From Verrucomicrobiaceae bacterium UBA1938 (GTDB lineage: Bacteria > Verrucomicrobiota > Verrucomicrobiia > Verrucomicrobiales > Verrucomicrobiaceae), in the NCBI GenBank assembly GCA_002336895.1, contig DDFC01000009.1:76035-140034 (forward strand): a stretch of 64,000 bases of DNA. The letters run 5' to 3'. The notes under the pieces were generated by a model. The model saw nothing but the letters and a program-made list of their open reading frames with translations. It was not told where the DNA came from and ran no database searches. The position numbers and the translations under genes were made by a program. Positions 42,252 to 50,779 of the stretch are shown piece after piece. Numbering within the stretch: the first letter of the stretch is position 1; the number at the start of each line of letters is the position of its first letter.

Positions 42252-44609
42252 TCACCCGATCACATTCTCTCCACGGTTCTCCTTCTGGTGAATCGTCACC
42301 GGCCAGCCGGGAAACTGGTTGCCGGGCTGGCCGTCCGTGGCGTCGATGAGAAAGCGGAAGGATTCGATGAAGTAAGTCTTCTTCTCCGTGTCGAAGGTGA
42401 TGAAGCCAAAGCCGCTGCCCTTCTCGTGCGCCTTGTCGTAGCGGTTCGGCGCCTTGCCCACTTCGGGGTTGCCCACGGCGTACACGTAGGCCTTGTTGCC
42501 CAGGCCGTCGATGAATTCGCCCGTGTCTGGCAGGCCATGCTTGGGGCGGTTCTCATGCGGCATCTTGAGTTCATCCGGCCGCCACCAGCGCGGATACCCG
42601 GCGGAGATCGCAGGTGTGCAGAAGGACCAGTTGCTGTCGCGCTGCTTCTCCACGCCGTACTGCGTCAGCGTAGTGAGATGCTGGTCGCCATTGATGTGCA
42701 GCGCCATGGAGGCGCGCAGGATTTCCACAGCGCGATTGCGCGGCGTTTGCGGCCAGCCGCCGGAGTCGAGATCGGCCTTCAGGTAGCCGTCCGGCCCGCC
42801 GTGGTGGGTCGCCACATTGGCAAACACCGTCTGGCTGAGCACGGCCTTCAGCGTGTGCCCGCGCCAGTCCCGTGCCCATTTTTTGAGAAACTCCTCCTGC
42901 CGCTCTCCCAGCAGCACCAGGCCTGGCTTATCGAGTTTCGAAGTGTCAAAGTTGGGATCAGGAACGTGATCCGCACGGCCAGCGCCAGTCTCCACATGCT
43001 CTGGGCCGCTCTTCCACTGACGGTCGGCGATGATGGCAAAGCTCACGCCGCCATAGACCATGTCGCCGTAGTAGACGCTGATGTCCTGCAGCACCGGCTT
43101 GGGATCATATGCATCAGGATGATGCGCCACATTTGTCTTGTGCACCGCATTGACCATGCGCGCGGGCTCGATGTACCCGCCCTTGGAGGAGGCGCCTGTG
43201 TCGCCCACGTCCATCTTCTTGCCGCCCTCGCCCCAGATGTTCCCCTGAAAGACATCGTGATCGTCCGGCAGGCAGAGCGTGGGTGCATTGCGCATCACTT
43301 CGCGGAAGGCCCAGCCATGCTGGTAAAACTTGCGCAGGTAGTTCAGGATGGCCGGCTCCGCAGGCTCGCGGATGATGCCAAAGCCGCCGTGGTTCTCATA
43401 GATCTGATCCCCGGAAAAAAAGACGAGATCGGGATCGAGCTTGATGAGATTCTCCGCCACGGGTGCGTAGGGGAAGCCGTAGTCGTTCTGGCAGGTCAAC
43501 GCCGCCATGCGCAGCGGTCTGCCTTCGGGGTTTGCCTTGATGGTGCCCGCCCACTCATGCGGCGTCTCGCTGCCGTCAGTATGCTTCTCACGATACACCA
43601 CCTTGTAGGGCGTGGCCTTTTTGGCATCCCATTTGGGAATGCGGAAGGTCGCCACCCAGGCATCCAGGTCCAGCTTCGCTTCGCCAAGAGACTTCCACTC
43701 GCCACCCTTCTTCACCAGCAGCTCGACCACCTGGTTGTCCTTTGCTCCCATCGGGCCCGTGAGCGCGCTGAGCTTCATCACAAAGCCCTCGTCGGTGCGC
43801 GAATCGCTCAGAGAATACATGGACCACAGCAGCGGGCCAAACTGGTTGCCTGGTGTCACGGTGAAGGCATTGCCTTCCATCGTCCAGTTTTGAAAACGGT
43901 AGCGTCCTGCGCCTGGCGCGCCTGCCTTGGCCTTGTTCGCATTCTTCTTTGCGCCCGCCACCGCACCGGCGGCGAAGTTGTTGGCGATGGACACATTGCC
44001 CAGGATCTCGTCTGCGCGGAATGTGTCGGTAACCGTGTCTAGCAGCGCTCCGGAGTCCACGGCGTACGCGCTCAGCGTCAAAATGCTCTTGTCGAGTTCC
44101 GTTGCTCCTTTCAGCGTCAGCCGCACCTGCTTCAAAGCACTGCCGTCTTTCACAGGCACAGTCTTTGGACCGAGCACGAGCTGATCTCCCTGCCATCCGG
44201 CGTTGATGCCCTTCTGCACAAAGCAGTTGCTGCGATGCTCCTTGATCTCGCTGCGCAGGCCGATGCGAAAGCCCGCGCCGCCGTCCGCCTTGCCAGTCTC
44301 CAGCCGCGTCAATGTCACGCTCATGGTGAAACCGCCACCTTGTGTCAGCTGATGTGTCAGCGAATGCACGCTGCGTCCACCCGCCATGCTCAGACACTCA
44401 GCGCCGCCCTCGCTCACGCGCCAGTCCTCCATCGGATTCGCCCAGAACTCCCCGCCCAAAAACACGCGGTCATGCGTTTTCGCCCAGACATCTGTTGCGG
44501 CGTCGGTCTTGGCTGGCGCGGCGGTGGCCCTTTCACGGGAACCGAGGCCCATGAGTGTGCCTGCCGTCATCAGCTTCAGTCCGGTGCGTCGGGAAATCTT
44601 TCGTTTCAT
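42252..44609 (-). CDS. Exported PhoD-like metallophosphatase/phosphodiesterase
   Basis: 785 residues. The N-terminus (MKRKISRRTGLKLMTAGTLM) is a twin-arginine signal. An extra beta-rich region of about 350 residues precedes the phosphatase core, where metal ligands are visible: VFFSGDQIYENHGG, CLPDDHDVFQGNIWG and ALHINGDQHLTTL. The family (PhoD-like, alkaline phosphatase D related) cleaves phosphate mono- or diesters, with iron and calcium in characterised members. Twin-arginine export fits a protein that binds cofactors in the cytoplasm. No Pho box was recognised; the upstream neighbour is the DUF5009 acyltransferase, 66 bases away. Confidence 0.87.
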   Translation of the reverse strand: MKRKISRRTGLKLMTAGTLMGLGSRERATAAPAKTDAATDVWAKTHDRVFLGGEFWANPMEDWRVSEGGAECLSMAGGRSVHSLTHQLTQGGGFTMSVTLTRLETGKADGGAGFRIGLRSEIKEHRSNCFVQKGINAGWQGDQLVLGPKTVPVKDGSALKQVRLTLKGATELDKSILTLSAYAVDSGALLDTVTDTFRADEILGNVSIANNFAAGAVAGAKKNANKAKAGAPGAGRYRFQNWTMEGNAFTVTPGNQFGPLLWSMYSLSDSRTDEGFVMKLSALTGPMGAKDNQVVELLVKKGGEWKSLGEAKLDLDAWVATFRIPKWDAKKATPYKVVYREKHTDGSETPHEWAGTIKANPEGRPLRMAALTCQNDYGFPYAPVAENLIKLDPDLVFFSGDQIYENHGGFGIIREPAEPAILNYLRKFYQHGWAFREVMRNAPTLCLPDDHDVFQGNIWGEGGKKMDVGDTGASSKGGYIEPARMVNAVHKTNVAHHPDAYDPKPVLQDISVYYGDMVYGGVSFAIIADRQWKSGPEHVETGAGRADHVPDPNFDTSKLDKPGLVLLGERQEEFLKKWARDWRGHTLKAVLSQTVFANVATHHGGPDGYLKADLDSGGWPQTPRNRAVEILRASMALHINGDQHLTTLTQYGVEKQRDSNWSFCTPAISAGYPRWWRPDELKMPHENRPKHGLPDTGEFIDGLGNKAYVYAVGNPEVGKAPNRYDKAHEKGSGFGFITFDTEKKTYFIESFRFLIDATDGQPGNQFPGWPVTIHQKENRGENVIG

Positions 44610-44675
44610 GGCGCGATGGAACGTTGGCGATCAGGTGCGCCCATCACATAATTTGCTTTTTCCAGGTTCAAACCA

Positions 44676-45788
44676 TCATGCCTTGAAGAAGATCTGCCGG
44701 CGATAAAGCGCATAGAGAAAAAGCCACACCAGCAGCAGGCCGCCGGTGCTTTCCATCACGCCATGCCATTTTGGGTCCAGCGGCTGATAGAGGCCGCTGA
44801 AGAGCAGCTTGGAAGTGTGGCCAAAATCCACGAAGTGGTACACCATGTAGATCGTGAGGCTGTTCATGCCCACGACCACCAGCGGAAAGGCCCAGCGCTT
44901 GAAGTTCAGGAGGTCGATGATGCCGTAAAACACCGCCAGCAGCGTGAAAGAGATGCCGGTCGTCACCAGGATAAAGGAGCTCGTCCACATCCGCTTGGCG
45001 ATGGGGAAATGCACGCTCCAAAGCAGGCCGAGGGCGAGACACACCGCCCCCGCGAACACCAGCTGGCGAAACTTTGCCGATGGCTTGCTCGTGTGGCTCT
45101 GGAGCAGCTCCCCGGCGAAGACACCGAAGATCGTCAGGCACATGGCGGGAAACTGCGTGAGCAGGCCAAGCTCATCGTAGGTGACCTGCAGCAAACGGCC
45201 GGGAAGAAACGTGCGGTCAAACCATCCCACGAGATTGCCCTCAAAGGTCAGATTTCCCGCACCAAAGCCGGGCACCGGAACAAGGAAGAGCGTGGCGTAG
45301 TAAGCCAGCAGAATGCCTGCCGCCACGCAGAGGCGCTTGGTGGAGTTCAGGTTCAGATACAGCACCACGCTCACAAAACCCGCCAGACCTATGCGTCCCA
45401 GCACACTGCCCAAGCGCATCTGGTGCGGGTCAAAGAACGGGATGGGCGCGTTTTTGTCCAGAAAGCCCAGCGCGGCGAGGATGAGCAGGCGTAGGAAGGC
45501 CTTCTGATACAGCTCGCCTTTAGGCGTGCCCTGCGCCACAGCCTTGGCCAGCGAAAACGGAATCGACACCCCCGCGAGAAAGAGGAAGAGCGGAAAGATG
45601 CAGTCGTAAAAGGTAAAGCCAAACCACGCCGGATGCGTGAACTGCCCTGCCACCGCATCCACCCATGCCAGCCCTGTTTTCCCCTGCAGCTGATGGATCA
45701 CCTGCCCCGCTCCAGCGATCATGAGCATGTCAAAACCGCGCAAGGCGTCGATGGAGACGAGCCGGATTTTTTGCGCAGTAGCAAACAT
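44676..45788 (-). CDS. DUF5009 / heparan-alpha-glucosaminide N-acetyltransferase-like membrane protein
   Basis: 370 residues with about ten transmembrane helices. SIDALRGFDMLMIAGAG (12-28) and FYDCIFPLFLFLAGVSIPFS are hallmarks of the DUF5009/NagX-type acyltransferase superfamily, whose human lysosomal member acetylates glucosamine across the membrane. AFPLVVVGMNSLTIYMVYHF closes the family pattern. The likely role is acetyl or acyl transfer to sugars outside the cytoplasm. It lies between an alpha/beta hydrolase (20-base gap) and the PhoD-like gene on one strand, so the three may be co-transcribed. Confidence 0.87.
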   Translation of the reverse strand: MFATAQKIRLVSIDALRGFDMLMIAGAGQVIHQLQGKTGLAWVDAVAGQFTHPAWFGFTFYDCIFPLFLFLAGVSIPFSLAKAVAQGTPKGELYQKAFLRLLILAALGFLDKNAPIPFFDPHQMRLGSVLGRIGLAGFVSVVLYLNLNSTKRLCVAAGILLAYYATLFLVPVPGFGAGNLTFEGNLVGWFDRTFLPGRLLQVTYDELGLLTQFPAMCLTIFGVFAGELLQSHTSKPSAKFRQLVFAGAVCLALGLLWSVHFPIAKRMWTSSFILVTTGISFTLLAVFYGIIDLLNFKRWAFPLVVVGMNSLTIYMVYHFVDFGHTSKLLFSGLYQPLDPKWHGVMESTGGLLLVWLFLYALYRRQIFFKA

Positions 45789-45808
45789 GGCAGTGCACCA
45801 ATCAGGAG

Positions 45809-47056
45809 TTACTTGGCAAACTCAACCACAGTGCTCACCATCGCATCGCGCTCATCGGTCACGCCGATGTACCACGTGTTGGCCTCGGCGGGTGGTTTGG
45901 GCGCGGTGATGGTGCTGCCCTGGATTGTGGCGGGGATGGACTTCCACTCGCGTTTCGAGCGCAGGCCCGTGTCCGTGGTATAGTTCAGCTCAGCCTTCTT
46001 CAGCGGGACCTTGCTCTCGCAGCTCACCGTGACCTTGTCACCTGAGACCACAGGTGCAGCCGGATTCGGCAGCGGATCTCCGCCCCGGCACTTCGAATCA
46101 ATAAAGATCCCGATCTCCTTCGGTGCCCATCCAGGCGGATGTCCATGCGGCATCTTCACCTGGATGCGGATGTGCTTCTCTCCGGGCACTACGTTGTAGC
46201 TCTTCATGTAGCTGTCCAACACGTAGTGCACGTCGTTCGTCCCGTTCACAAAGAGCATGGGCACGCGGCAGCGGGGCAGCAGGCTGCCGGGGTCGTATTC
46301 CTTCACCCACAGCGCACGGTGCTCGGGGTCCAGCTTGTCGATGCTGGGCTTCTGCACGGACTCGCCCTCATGGAGGAAGCCGCAGCCATAGACAGGCACG
46401 GCGGCCTTGAAGCGGTCATCCAGCGAAGCCACGAGGCAGGTCGTGTAGCCGCCCCAGCTGATGCCTGTCACCGCTGTGTGCTCTGCGTCCACCTCCGCAA
46501 AGCTGCGCAGCAGCGAGTGCGCACGCATCACGCTGGCAGCAGCGTGAAAGGGCCAGTCATCGCTCGTGTCCGGTGTCAAGATGCAGTCAAATTTTTCCGG
46601 ATGCCCATGCGGCGGGCCGCCATTGGCCAGACGCTTGCGTTCGCCACGATGCCCGTTGCCGATCGCCATGCCGGTCTTGGGATCAAACTCCGCTTCCGGC
46701 GGCCGTGAGCCGTTCAGATCCATCGCAATGGCCGCGTAGCCGCGCTTGGCCCAGAGATGCACCCAGTCTGCAAAGGCTGTGCCGCCACCACCGTGGATCA
46801 GTACCACGCCTGGAAACTTTGCGCCCGGCTTCGCCTCCCCCAGCGTGATCGGCGAGGCATAAAAGGCAAAAACTTCTGTTTCCTTGCCCTGGTATTTCTC
46901 TCCCGCGTAGGTCAGCGAATGGATCGGCTGGTCCTGCCTCACCCACTTCATGGCGGGCACGTTGCTTTTGAGCGCATCCAGATCCCAGGGGCCGACTTTT
47001 TCGGCATGCAGGGAAGTGGCAAAACAGAGAATGGTGGAGAAGAAAGCAAACCTCAT
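45809..47056 (-). CDS. Secreted alpha/beta hydrolase (acetyl xylan esterase/prolyl oligopeptidase type)
   Basis: 415 residues, signal peptide 1-18. PGVVLIHGGGGTAFADWV is the oxyanion strand, S200 in TGISWGGYTTC the nucleophile, and MLFVNGTNDVHYVLDSY plus KMPHGHPPGW carry the acid and histidine. After the catalytic core a small beta domain of about 90 residues ends the chain (KVPLKKAELNYTTDTGLRS), as in dienelactone-hydrolase-type esterases of carbohydrate-degrading bacteria. Probably deacetylates glycans. First gene of a possible run with the DUF5009 and PhoD-like genes. Confidence 0.85.
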   Translation of the reverse strand: MRFAFFSTILCFATSLHAEKVGPWDLDALKSNVPAMKWVRQDQPIHSLTYAGEKYQGKETEVFAFYASPITLGEAKPGAKFPGVVLIHGGGGTAFADWVHLWAKRGYAAIAMDLNGSRPPEAEFDPKTGMAIGNGHRGERKRLANGGPPHGHPEKFDCILTPDTSDDWPFHAAASVMRAHSLLRSFAEVDAEHTAVTGISWGGYTTCLVASLDDRFKAAVPVYGCGFLHEGESVQKPSIDKLDPEHRALWVKEYDPGSLLPRCRVPMLFVNGTNDVHYVLDSYMKSYNVVPGEKHIRIQVKMPHGHPPGWAPKEIGIFIDSKCRGGDPLPNPAAPVVSGDKVTVSCESKVPLKKAELNYTTDTGLRSKREWKSIPATIQGSTITAPKPPAEANTWYIGVTDERDAMVSTVVEFAK

Positions 47057-47103
47057 GACGGGTGATCAAACGCTCTGACAGGTCGCGATTCACCCTCTTT
47101 TTC

Positions 47104-47155
47104 ATCAAAAACGAAACCGCCGCAGCGAGCGACTCCTGGCACTCACTGCGGCGGC
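47104..47155 (-). terminator. Intrinsic terminator of the exported haemoglobin gene
   Basis: CCGCCGCAG (47117-47125) pairs perfectly with CTGCGGCGG (47146-47154) across a 20-base loop. Read on the reverse strand, the stem is followed by TTTCGTTTTT, so it should terminate transcription coming from the truncated haemoglobin gene, whose stop is about 30 bases upstream. Confidence 0.65.
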
Positions 47156-47183
47156 ATTTGGGTCAACGAGAGATGGACCGCTC

Positions 47184-47783
47184 TCAGCTGGCCTTCTTCG
47201 GACGGCCAAGCACATCGTCCTTGGTCGTGAGTGCGACTGCCACGACCTGGTCAATGAGATCCTGGCTAATTTTGAGATCCTTCAGGGTGCTCACAAGGTT
47301 TTCTGCGATGGCGTTGAAATGCTCCTCGGTCAGGCCCATGCCGTCGTGAGCTTTGCGCATGTCCTTGCCGGTCCAGGGCAGCGGGCCGCCGAAGGCAGCG
47401 CTGAGAAATTCCTTCTGCTTCCGGCGCTGCTTGTCCATGCTCACATCATCAAAGAAGTGCTTCACACGGTCATCGGCCAGCACCTTCACATAGAAGGCGT
47501 CAATCGCGGCGTCCATGGCGGCTTTGCCACCCAGCTTCTGGTACAGGCTGTCTTCCCGAGCCTTCAGCCACTTGGCTTTGCACTCTTCTTTCGCAAACGA
47601 CCACTTGCGGCCTTCATAGCTGGCGGTGATTGCAGGATCGGCAGGCTTGCCGCTGATCGGGCAGATCGTGTTGGTGGCTGCTTCTGTGGCCACAGCTGCG
47701 GGATCGACGGCAAGTGCGGCGGCGTTGACCAGCAGAGTCATGACAGCGGTGATGGTGGCGATAGTTGAGAGGATGAGTTTCAT
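47184..47783 (-). CDS. Exported YHS-like / group I truncated haemoglobin fusion
   Basis: 199 residues from the ATG at 47783, which opens a signal peptide (MKLILSTIATITAVMTLLVN). Residues about 38-75 (NTICPISGKPADPAITASYE) are a YHS-like cysteine domain. From 79 on it is a group I truncated haemoglobin: B10 tyrosine Y98 (AFYVKVL), E11 glutamine Q123 (RKQKEFL) and proximal H146 (MRKAHDGMGLTEEHF) match mycobacterial HbN, so the NO-dioxygenating residues are kept. An exported globin is unusual, as the family is normally cytoplasmic. It is divergent from the trHb III-NnrS operon, with a TGCAT-N5-ATGCA dyad 26 bases upstream. Confidence 0.87.
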   Translation of the reverse strand: MKLILSTIATITAVMTLLVNAAALAVDPAAVATEAATNTICPISGKPADPAITASYEGRKWSFAKEECKAKWLKAREDSLYQKLGGKAAMDAAIDAFYVKVLADDRVKHFFDDVSMDKQRRKQKEFLSAAFGGPLPWTGKDMRKAHDGMGLTEEHFNAIAENLVSTLKDLKISQDLIDQVVAVALTTKDDVLGRPKKAS

Positions 47784-47808
47784 GGTTGGATTGGACCATC
47801 TAATAAGT

Positions 47809-47823
47809 TGCATCGGAAATGCA
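47809..47823. promoter_or_regulatory. NsrR-like operator 1
   Basis: TGCAT-CGGAA-ATGCA, a perfect dyad set in AAGTTGCATCGG and AAATGCATCAA (47805-47827). It has the half-site, spacing and A-rich arms of the known NsrR (Rrf2 family, nitric oxide sensor) site. It sits 26 bases before the exported haemoglobin start. Confidence 0.68.
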
Positions 47824-47932
47824 TCAATGCGCCGATCCTGTGCAGAGATGCGCTTTTATTGCGCACAGGCCGCCACGCCAATTTCTGCACACGACGTCAC
47901 AGAAAGAGGAGAGCGACATGGCCGGTTAATGT

Positions 47933-47947
47933 TGCATGGTGGATGCA
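47933..47947. promoter_or_regulatory. NsrR-like operator 2
   Basis: TGCAT-GGTGG-ATGCA, the same dyad and spacing as operator 1, ending at the first base of the group III haemoglobin ATG (47947). A repressor here could block transcription or early elongation of the trHb-NnrS-radical SAM operon. Confidence 0.65.
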
Positions 47948-48408
47948 TGTTTGAGACCAAGCCTGACATCACCGGCTGCGCCGAAATAGAAACACTGGTG
48001 AACACCTTCTATGACCGCGTGCGCACCGACGAGGTGCTGGGCTTCATCTTCAACGAGGTCGCTCACACTAACTGGACCACTCACCTGCCGAAAATGTACG
48101 CCTTCTGGGAGACGGTGCTCTTCCGCACCGGCGGCTTCACGGGCAATCCACTCGCGGCACATGCCAAACTCGTGCCGCTGACGGACATGGGCCGCGACAA
48201 GTTTGACCACTGGCTGCAGCTCTTCCGCCGCACGGTGGACGATCTCTTTGCCGGAGAACGTGCCGAGCACATCAAAAACTGTGCGGCTGACATGGCGAAC
48301 GTCATCTACTCCCGCATCAATGGTGTTCCGGATCCCCGGTTCGATCCCGCAAACCTCACCCCGGAACAACTCGCGCGTTACTCACGTTATCAGCAGCCAG
48401 CCGCATGA
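47947..48408 (+). CDS. Group III truncated haemoglobin
   Basis: 153 residues from the ATG at 47947 (MFETKPDITGCAEIETLVNT), preferred because the chain then matches the family; an ATG at 47932 in the same frame is possible. HLPKMYAFWETVLFRTGGFT and the proximal histidine H72 (NPLAAHAKL) are typical of group III (Ctb-like) truncated haemoglobins, which are cytoplasmic and linked to NO or oxygen stress. No signal peptide. The stop overlaps the NnrS ATG (ATGA), so globin and NnrS are co-translated. A NsrR-like dyad ends at its start codon. Confidence 0.9.
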   Translation: MFETKPDITGCAEIETLVNTFYDRVRTDEVLGFIFNEVAHTNWTTHLPKMYAFWETVLFRTGGFTGNPLAAHAKLVPLTDMGRDKFDHWLQLFRRTVDDLFAGERAEHIKNCAADMANVIYSRINGVPDPRFDPANLTPEQLARYSRYQQPAA

Positions 48409-49604
48409 GCCAGTTTCCCGCCTGCAAACACAAGAAGCACCGCGCCACCGGGCCACGTCGTGGCGGCCTGCGTTGGCTCGCTTCAGAGCCCTATCGCATC
48501 TTCTTCTTCAGCGGTGCAGTATGGAGCATCATCGGCGTGGCTCTGTGGCCGTTGTATTATGCGCAGCAGTTTGGCTTTTATCCGGGGCTCATTCACGCAC
48601 GGATCATGATCGAGGCCTTTGGCGCGGCTTTCGTCGTCGGCTTTCTCGGCACCGCCGGGCCGCGCATGGCCACCGCACCCAAGCTCACACCGCCGGAGCT
48701 TCTCTGGCTCTTCGTGCTGCATCAGGCCTGCGGCATCGCGCACCTCAGCCTGCGCATGGCGTGGGGGGACGCCTGCTTCATCGCACTGCTTGGATCGCTG
48801 CTGCTATGCCTCGTGGTCCGCGTGGCGAAGTTCCGCAAAGAGGCACCGCCTCCGCAGCTGCTCCTCGCACTCACCGGCCTGCTCTGCGGCATCACAGGTG
48901 CATCACTGCTGCTTGCTCCAGCCACTCTGCTTGATCCTCAGCGCCTGCGTCTGGCAAATCTGCTGCTCTATCAGGGCCTGCTGCTACCCCCCGTTCTCGG
49001 CATCGGCGCGTTTGTGTTTCCACGCATGCTCGGCGGAGATTTTGGTGATCCGAAGACTGCGGCTCAGAGCCGAGCGAAGCTGCAGAGGGCTGCGTCTGCA
49101 GCGGTGCTGGTGGTGATGAGCTTTTTCATGGAGGCACATGGCTGGGTGCTGCCTGGCTATGCGCTGCGGGCTGGCATCGCGGCGGGCTATCTGCTCATTG
49201 AGGTGCGTTGGAAAACATCGCAGAGCGGATCCCTCACCACAGGCTTGTTCTGGGCGCTTGCTGTCGGCTGGCTCGGTCTGGCGCTTGCCGGGCCTTTCTA
49301 CACGCAGCACGTCAGCGTGGAGCACCTCCTCTACATCGGCGGCTTCGGCATGCTCATGCTCATCGTGGGCAGCCGCGTACTCTTCGGTCACAGCGGCGAC
49401 CTCGACGGCTTCTTTGCGACGAGCAAGTGGGTGCGCTTTCTGGTCTTCCTCGGCGTCCTAGCCGCCATCACTCGCGCCACCCCCGCCTGGGCTCCCTCCA
49501 CCACCGTCTCCCATCACATCTACGCCGCAGTGACGTGGGCGCTGCTGGCTCTCTTCTGGCTGCTATGGCACCGCAGACGCTTCGTGAAGCGGGACGAGGA
49601 GTAG
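48405..49604 (+). CDS. nnrS: NnrS family haem-copper membrane protein
   Basis: 399 residues, usual NnrS length, with about twelve hydrophobic helices. LASEPYRIFFFSGAVWSIIG opens with the conserved W/EPYR-FF motif, and HARIMIEAFGAAFVVGFLGT, SFFMEAHGW and VEHLLYIGGFGMLML carry family histidines proposed to bind haem and copper. NnrS is associated with resistance to nitric oxide in denitrifiers and pathogens. It overlaps the haemoglobin stop by 4 bases and is followed after 71 bases by the radical SAM gene, so all three are likely one NO-induced operon. Confidence 0.9.
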   Translation: MSQFPACKHKKHRATGPRRGGLRWLASEPYRIFFFSGAVWSIIGVALWPLYYAQQFGFYPGLIHARIMIEAFGAAFVVGFLGTAGPRMATAPKLTPPELLWLFVLHQACGIAHLSLRMAWGDACFIALLGSLLLCLVVRVAKFRKEAPPPQLLLALTGLLCGITGASLLLAPATLLDPQRLRLANLLLYQGLLLPPVLGIGAFVFPRMLGGDFGDPKTAAQSRAKLQRAASAAVLVVMSFFMEAHGWVLPGYALRAGIAAGYLLIEVRWKTSQSGSLTTGLFWALAVGWLGLALAGPFYTQHVSVEHLLYIGGFGMLMLIVGSRVLFGHSGDLDGFFATSKWVRFLVFLGVLAAITRATPAWAPSTTVSHHIYAAVTWALLALFWLLWHRRRFVKRDEE

Positions 49605-49675
49605 GCCCGCAAAATCAGCACAGCATTCCCCACGTGCAGAAGGGACTGCCACGCACTTCTCCCGTTAGTTCCTTC

Positions 49676-50779
49676 ATGAGCACCGCGCTGAACAATCCCG
49701 AATGGTCCAAGGTGGAATCGATGGCCTATGACGGCTTTGATGCCCGCCCCTTCCTCGTCTTCTGGGAGATCACCCGAGCCTGTGCGCTGGCGTGCAAACA
49801 CTGCCGGGCCGAGGCGCAGTCCCACCGCCATCCGGATGAGCTGAACCGCGAGGAATCAAGCCGCCTGATCCGTCAGCTCGCAGAGCTGACCCCCCCCATG
49901 CTCATCCTCACCGGGGGCGATCCCCTCATGCGCACGGATGCACTTGATCTCGTGCGCGAAGCCACAGCCGCTGGACTGCACGTGGGTCTCAGCCCTTCGG
50001 CCACGGCACGGCTGATGCACGCCGACTTTTCCGAAATCAAAGCAGCGGGTGTGGAGCGCATCTCGCTGAGCCTGGACGGTGCCACACGGCAGACTCACGA
50101 TGCCTTTCGCGGTGTGGGCGGCACGTTTGACCGCACCATCGCCGCCGTGCACCGCGCCCATGCGGCGGACCTGAGCGTGCAGATCAACACCACGCTCACA
50201 CGCGGCAACCTGCGCGAATACGAAGCCTTCAAGAAGCTCATGTTTGAGCTGAAGCCCGCCATGTGGAGCGTCTTTCTGCTGGTGCCGACAGGTCGTGCAG
50301 GCATCGCAGATCTGCCTGATCCTTTGGACATCGAACACGTATTTCAAGACATGGCCTCGCTCGTTGGCAAGGCCCCGTTCGCAATCAAAACCACCGAGGG
50401 CCACCACTTCCGCCGCGTGCTCATCCAGCGGCATGGTGCCGGCGGCAGGCAGCGTCCCGGCATGCGCTCACCGCTCGGCATTCGCGACGGGCGCGGCGTC
50501 ATGTTCATCTCGCACACCGGCGTGGTGTCTCCCAGCGGTTTCCTGCCCTTTGACTGCGGCAATGTGCGCGACGAGCACCCGGCAGAAATCTACCGCCATC
50601 ATCCGCTCTTCGTCTCCCTGCGCGACAACGACGCCCTCGGCGGCAAATGCGGACGCTGTGAGTTCCGCACCGTCTGCGGCGGCTCCCGCGCACGCGCCTA
50701 CGGCGTCACTGGCGATCCCTTCTCAGAAGATCCGGCCTGCGTGTATCAGCCACGACAGGCCAGCACCGCTCCCGCTTAA
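49676..50779 (+). CDS. Radical SAM/SPASM protein (TIGR04053-like, NirJ/AhbD related)
   Basis: 367 residues from the ATG at 49676 (MSTALNNPEWSKVESMAYDG). The radical SAM cluster is C36, C40, C43 (CALACKHC), and GGDPLMRTDA is the SAM-binding loop. The C-terminal SPASM region has GGKCGRCEFRTVCGG and a final cysteine (DPACVY), giving an extra iron-sulfur centre. It resembles haem d1/haem b pathway radical SAM proteins, so a haem-modifying or maturation role beside haemoglobins and NnrS is reasonable but unproved. It is not an obvious sulfatase maturase even though a sulfatase gene overlaps its end by 4 bases. Confidence 0.82.
   Translation: MSTALNNPEWSKVESMAYDGFDARPFLVFWEITRACALACKHCRAEAQSHRHPDELNREESSRLIRQLAELTPPMLILTGGDPLMRTDALDLVREATAAGLHVGLSPSATARLMHADFSEIKAAGVERISLSLDGATRQTHDAFRGVGGTFDRTIAAVHRAHAADLSVQINTTLTRGNLREYEAFKKLMFELKPAMWSVFLLVPTGRAGIADLPDPLDIEHVFQDMASLVGKAPFAIKTTEGHHFRRVLIQRHGAGGRQRPGMRSPLGIRDGRGVMFISHTGVVSPSGFLPFDCGNVRDEHPAEIYRHHPLFVSLRDNDALGGKCGRCEFRTVCGGSRARAYGVTGDPFSEDPACVYQPRQASTAPA

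Noticed and set aside
42288..44042. Long forward open frame opposite the PhoD-like gene
   Set aside because: Shadow; the PhoD metal motifs and twin-arginine signal are on the reverse strand.
49676..50779. Radical SAM protein as a sulfatase maturase, given the adjoining sulfatase
   Set aside because: It shares the operon direction with the NO genes, and its motifs are closer to haem-pathway SPASM proteins than to anaerobic sulfatase maturases.
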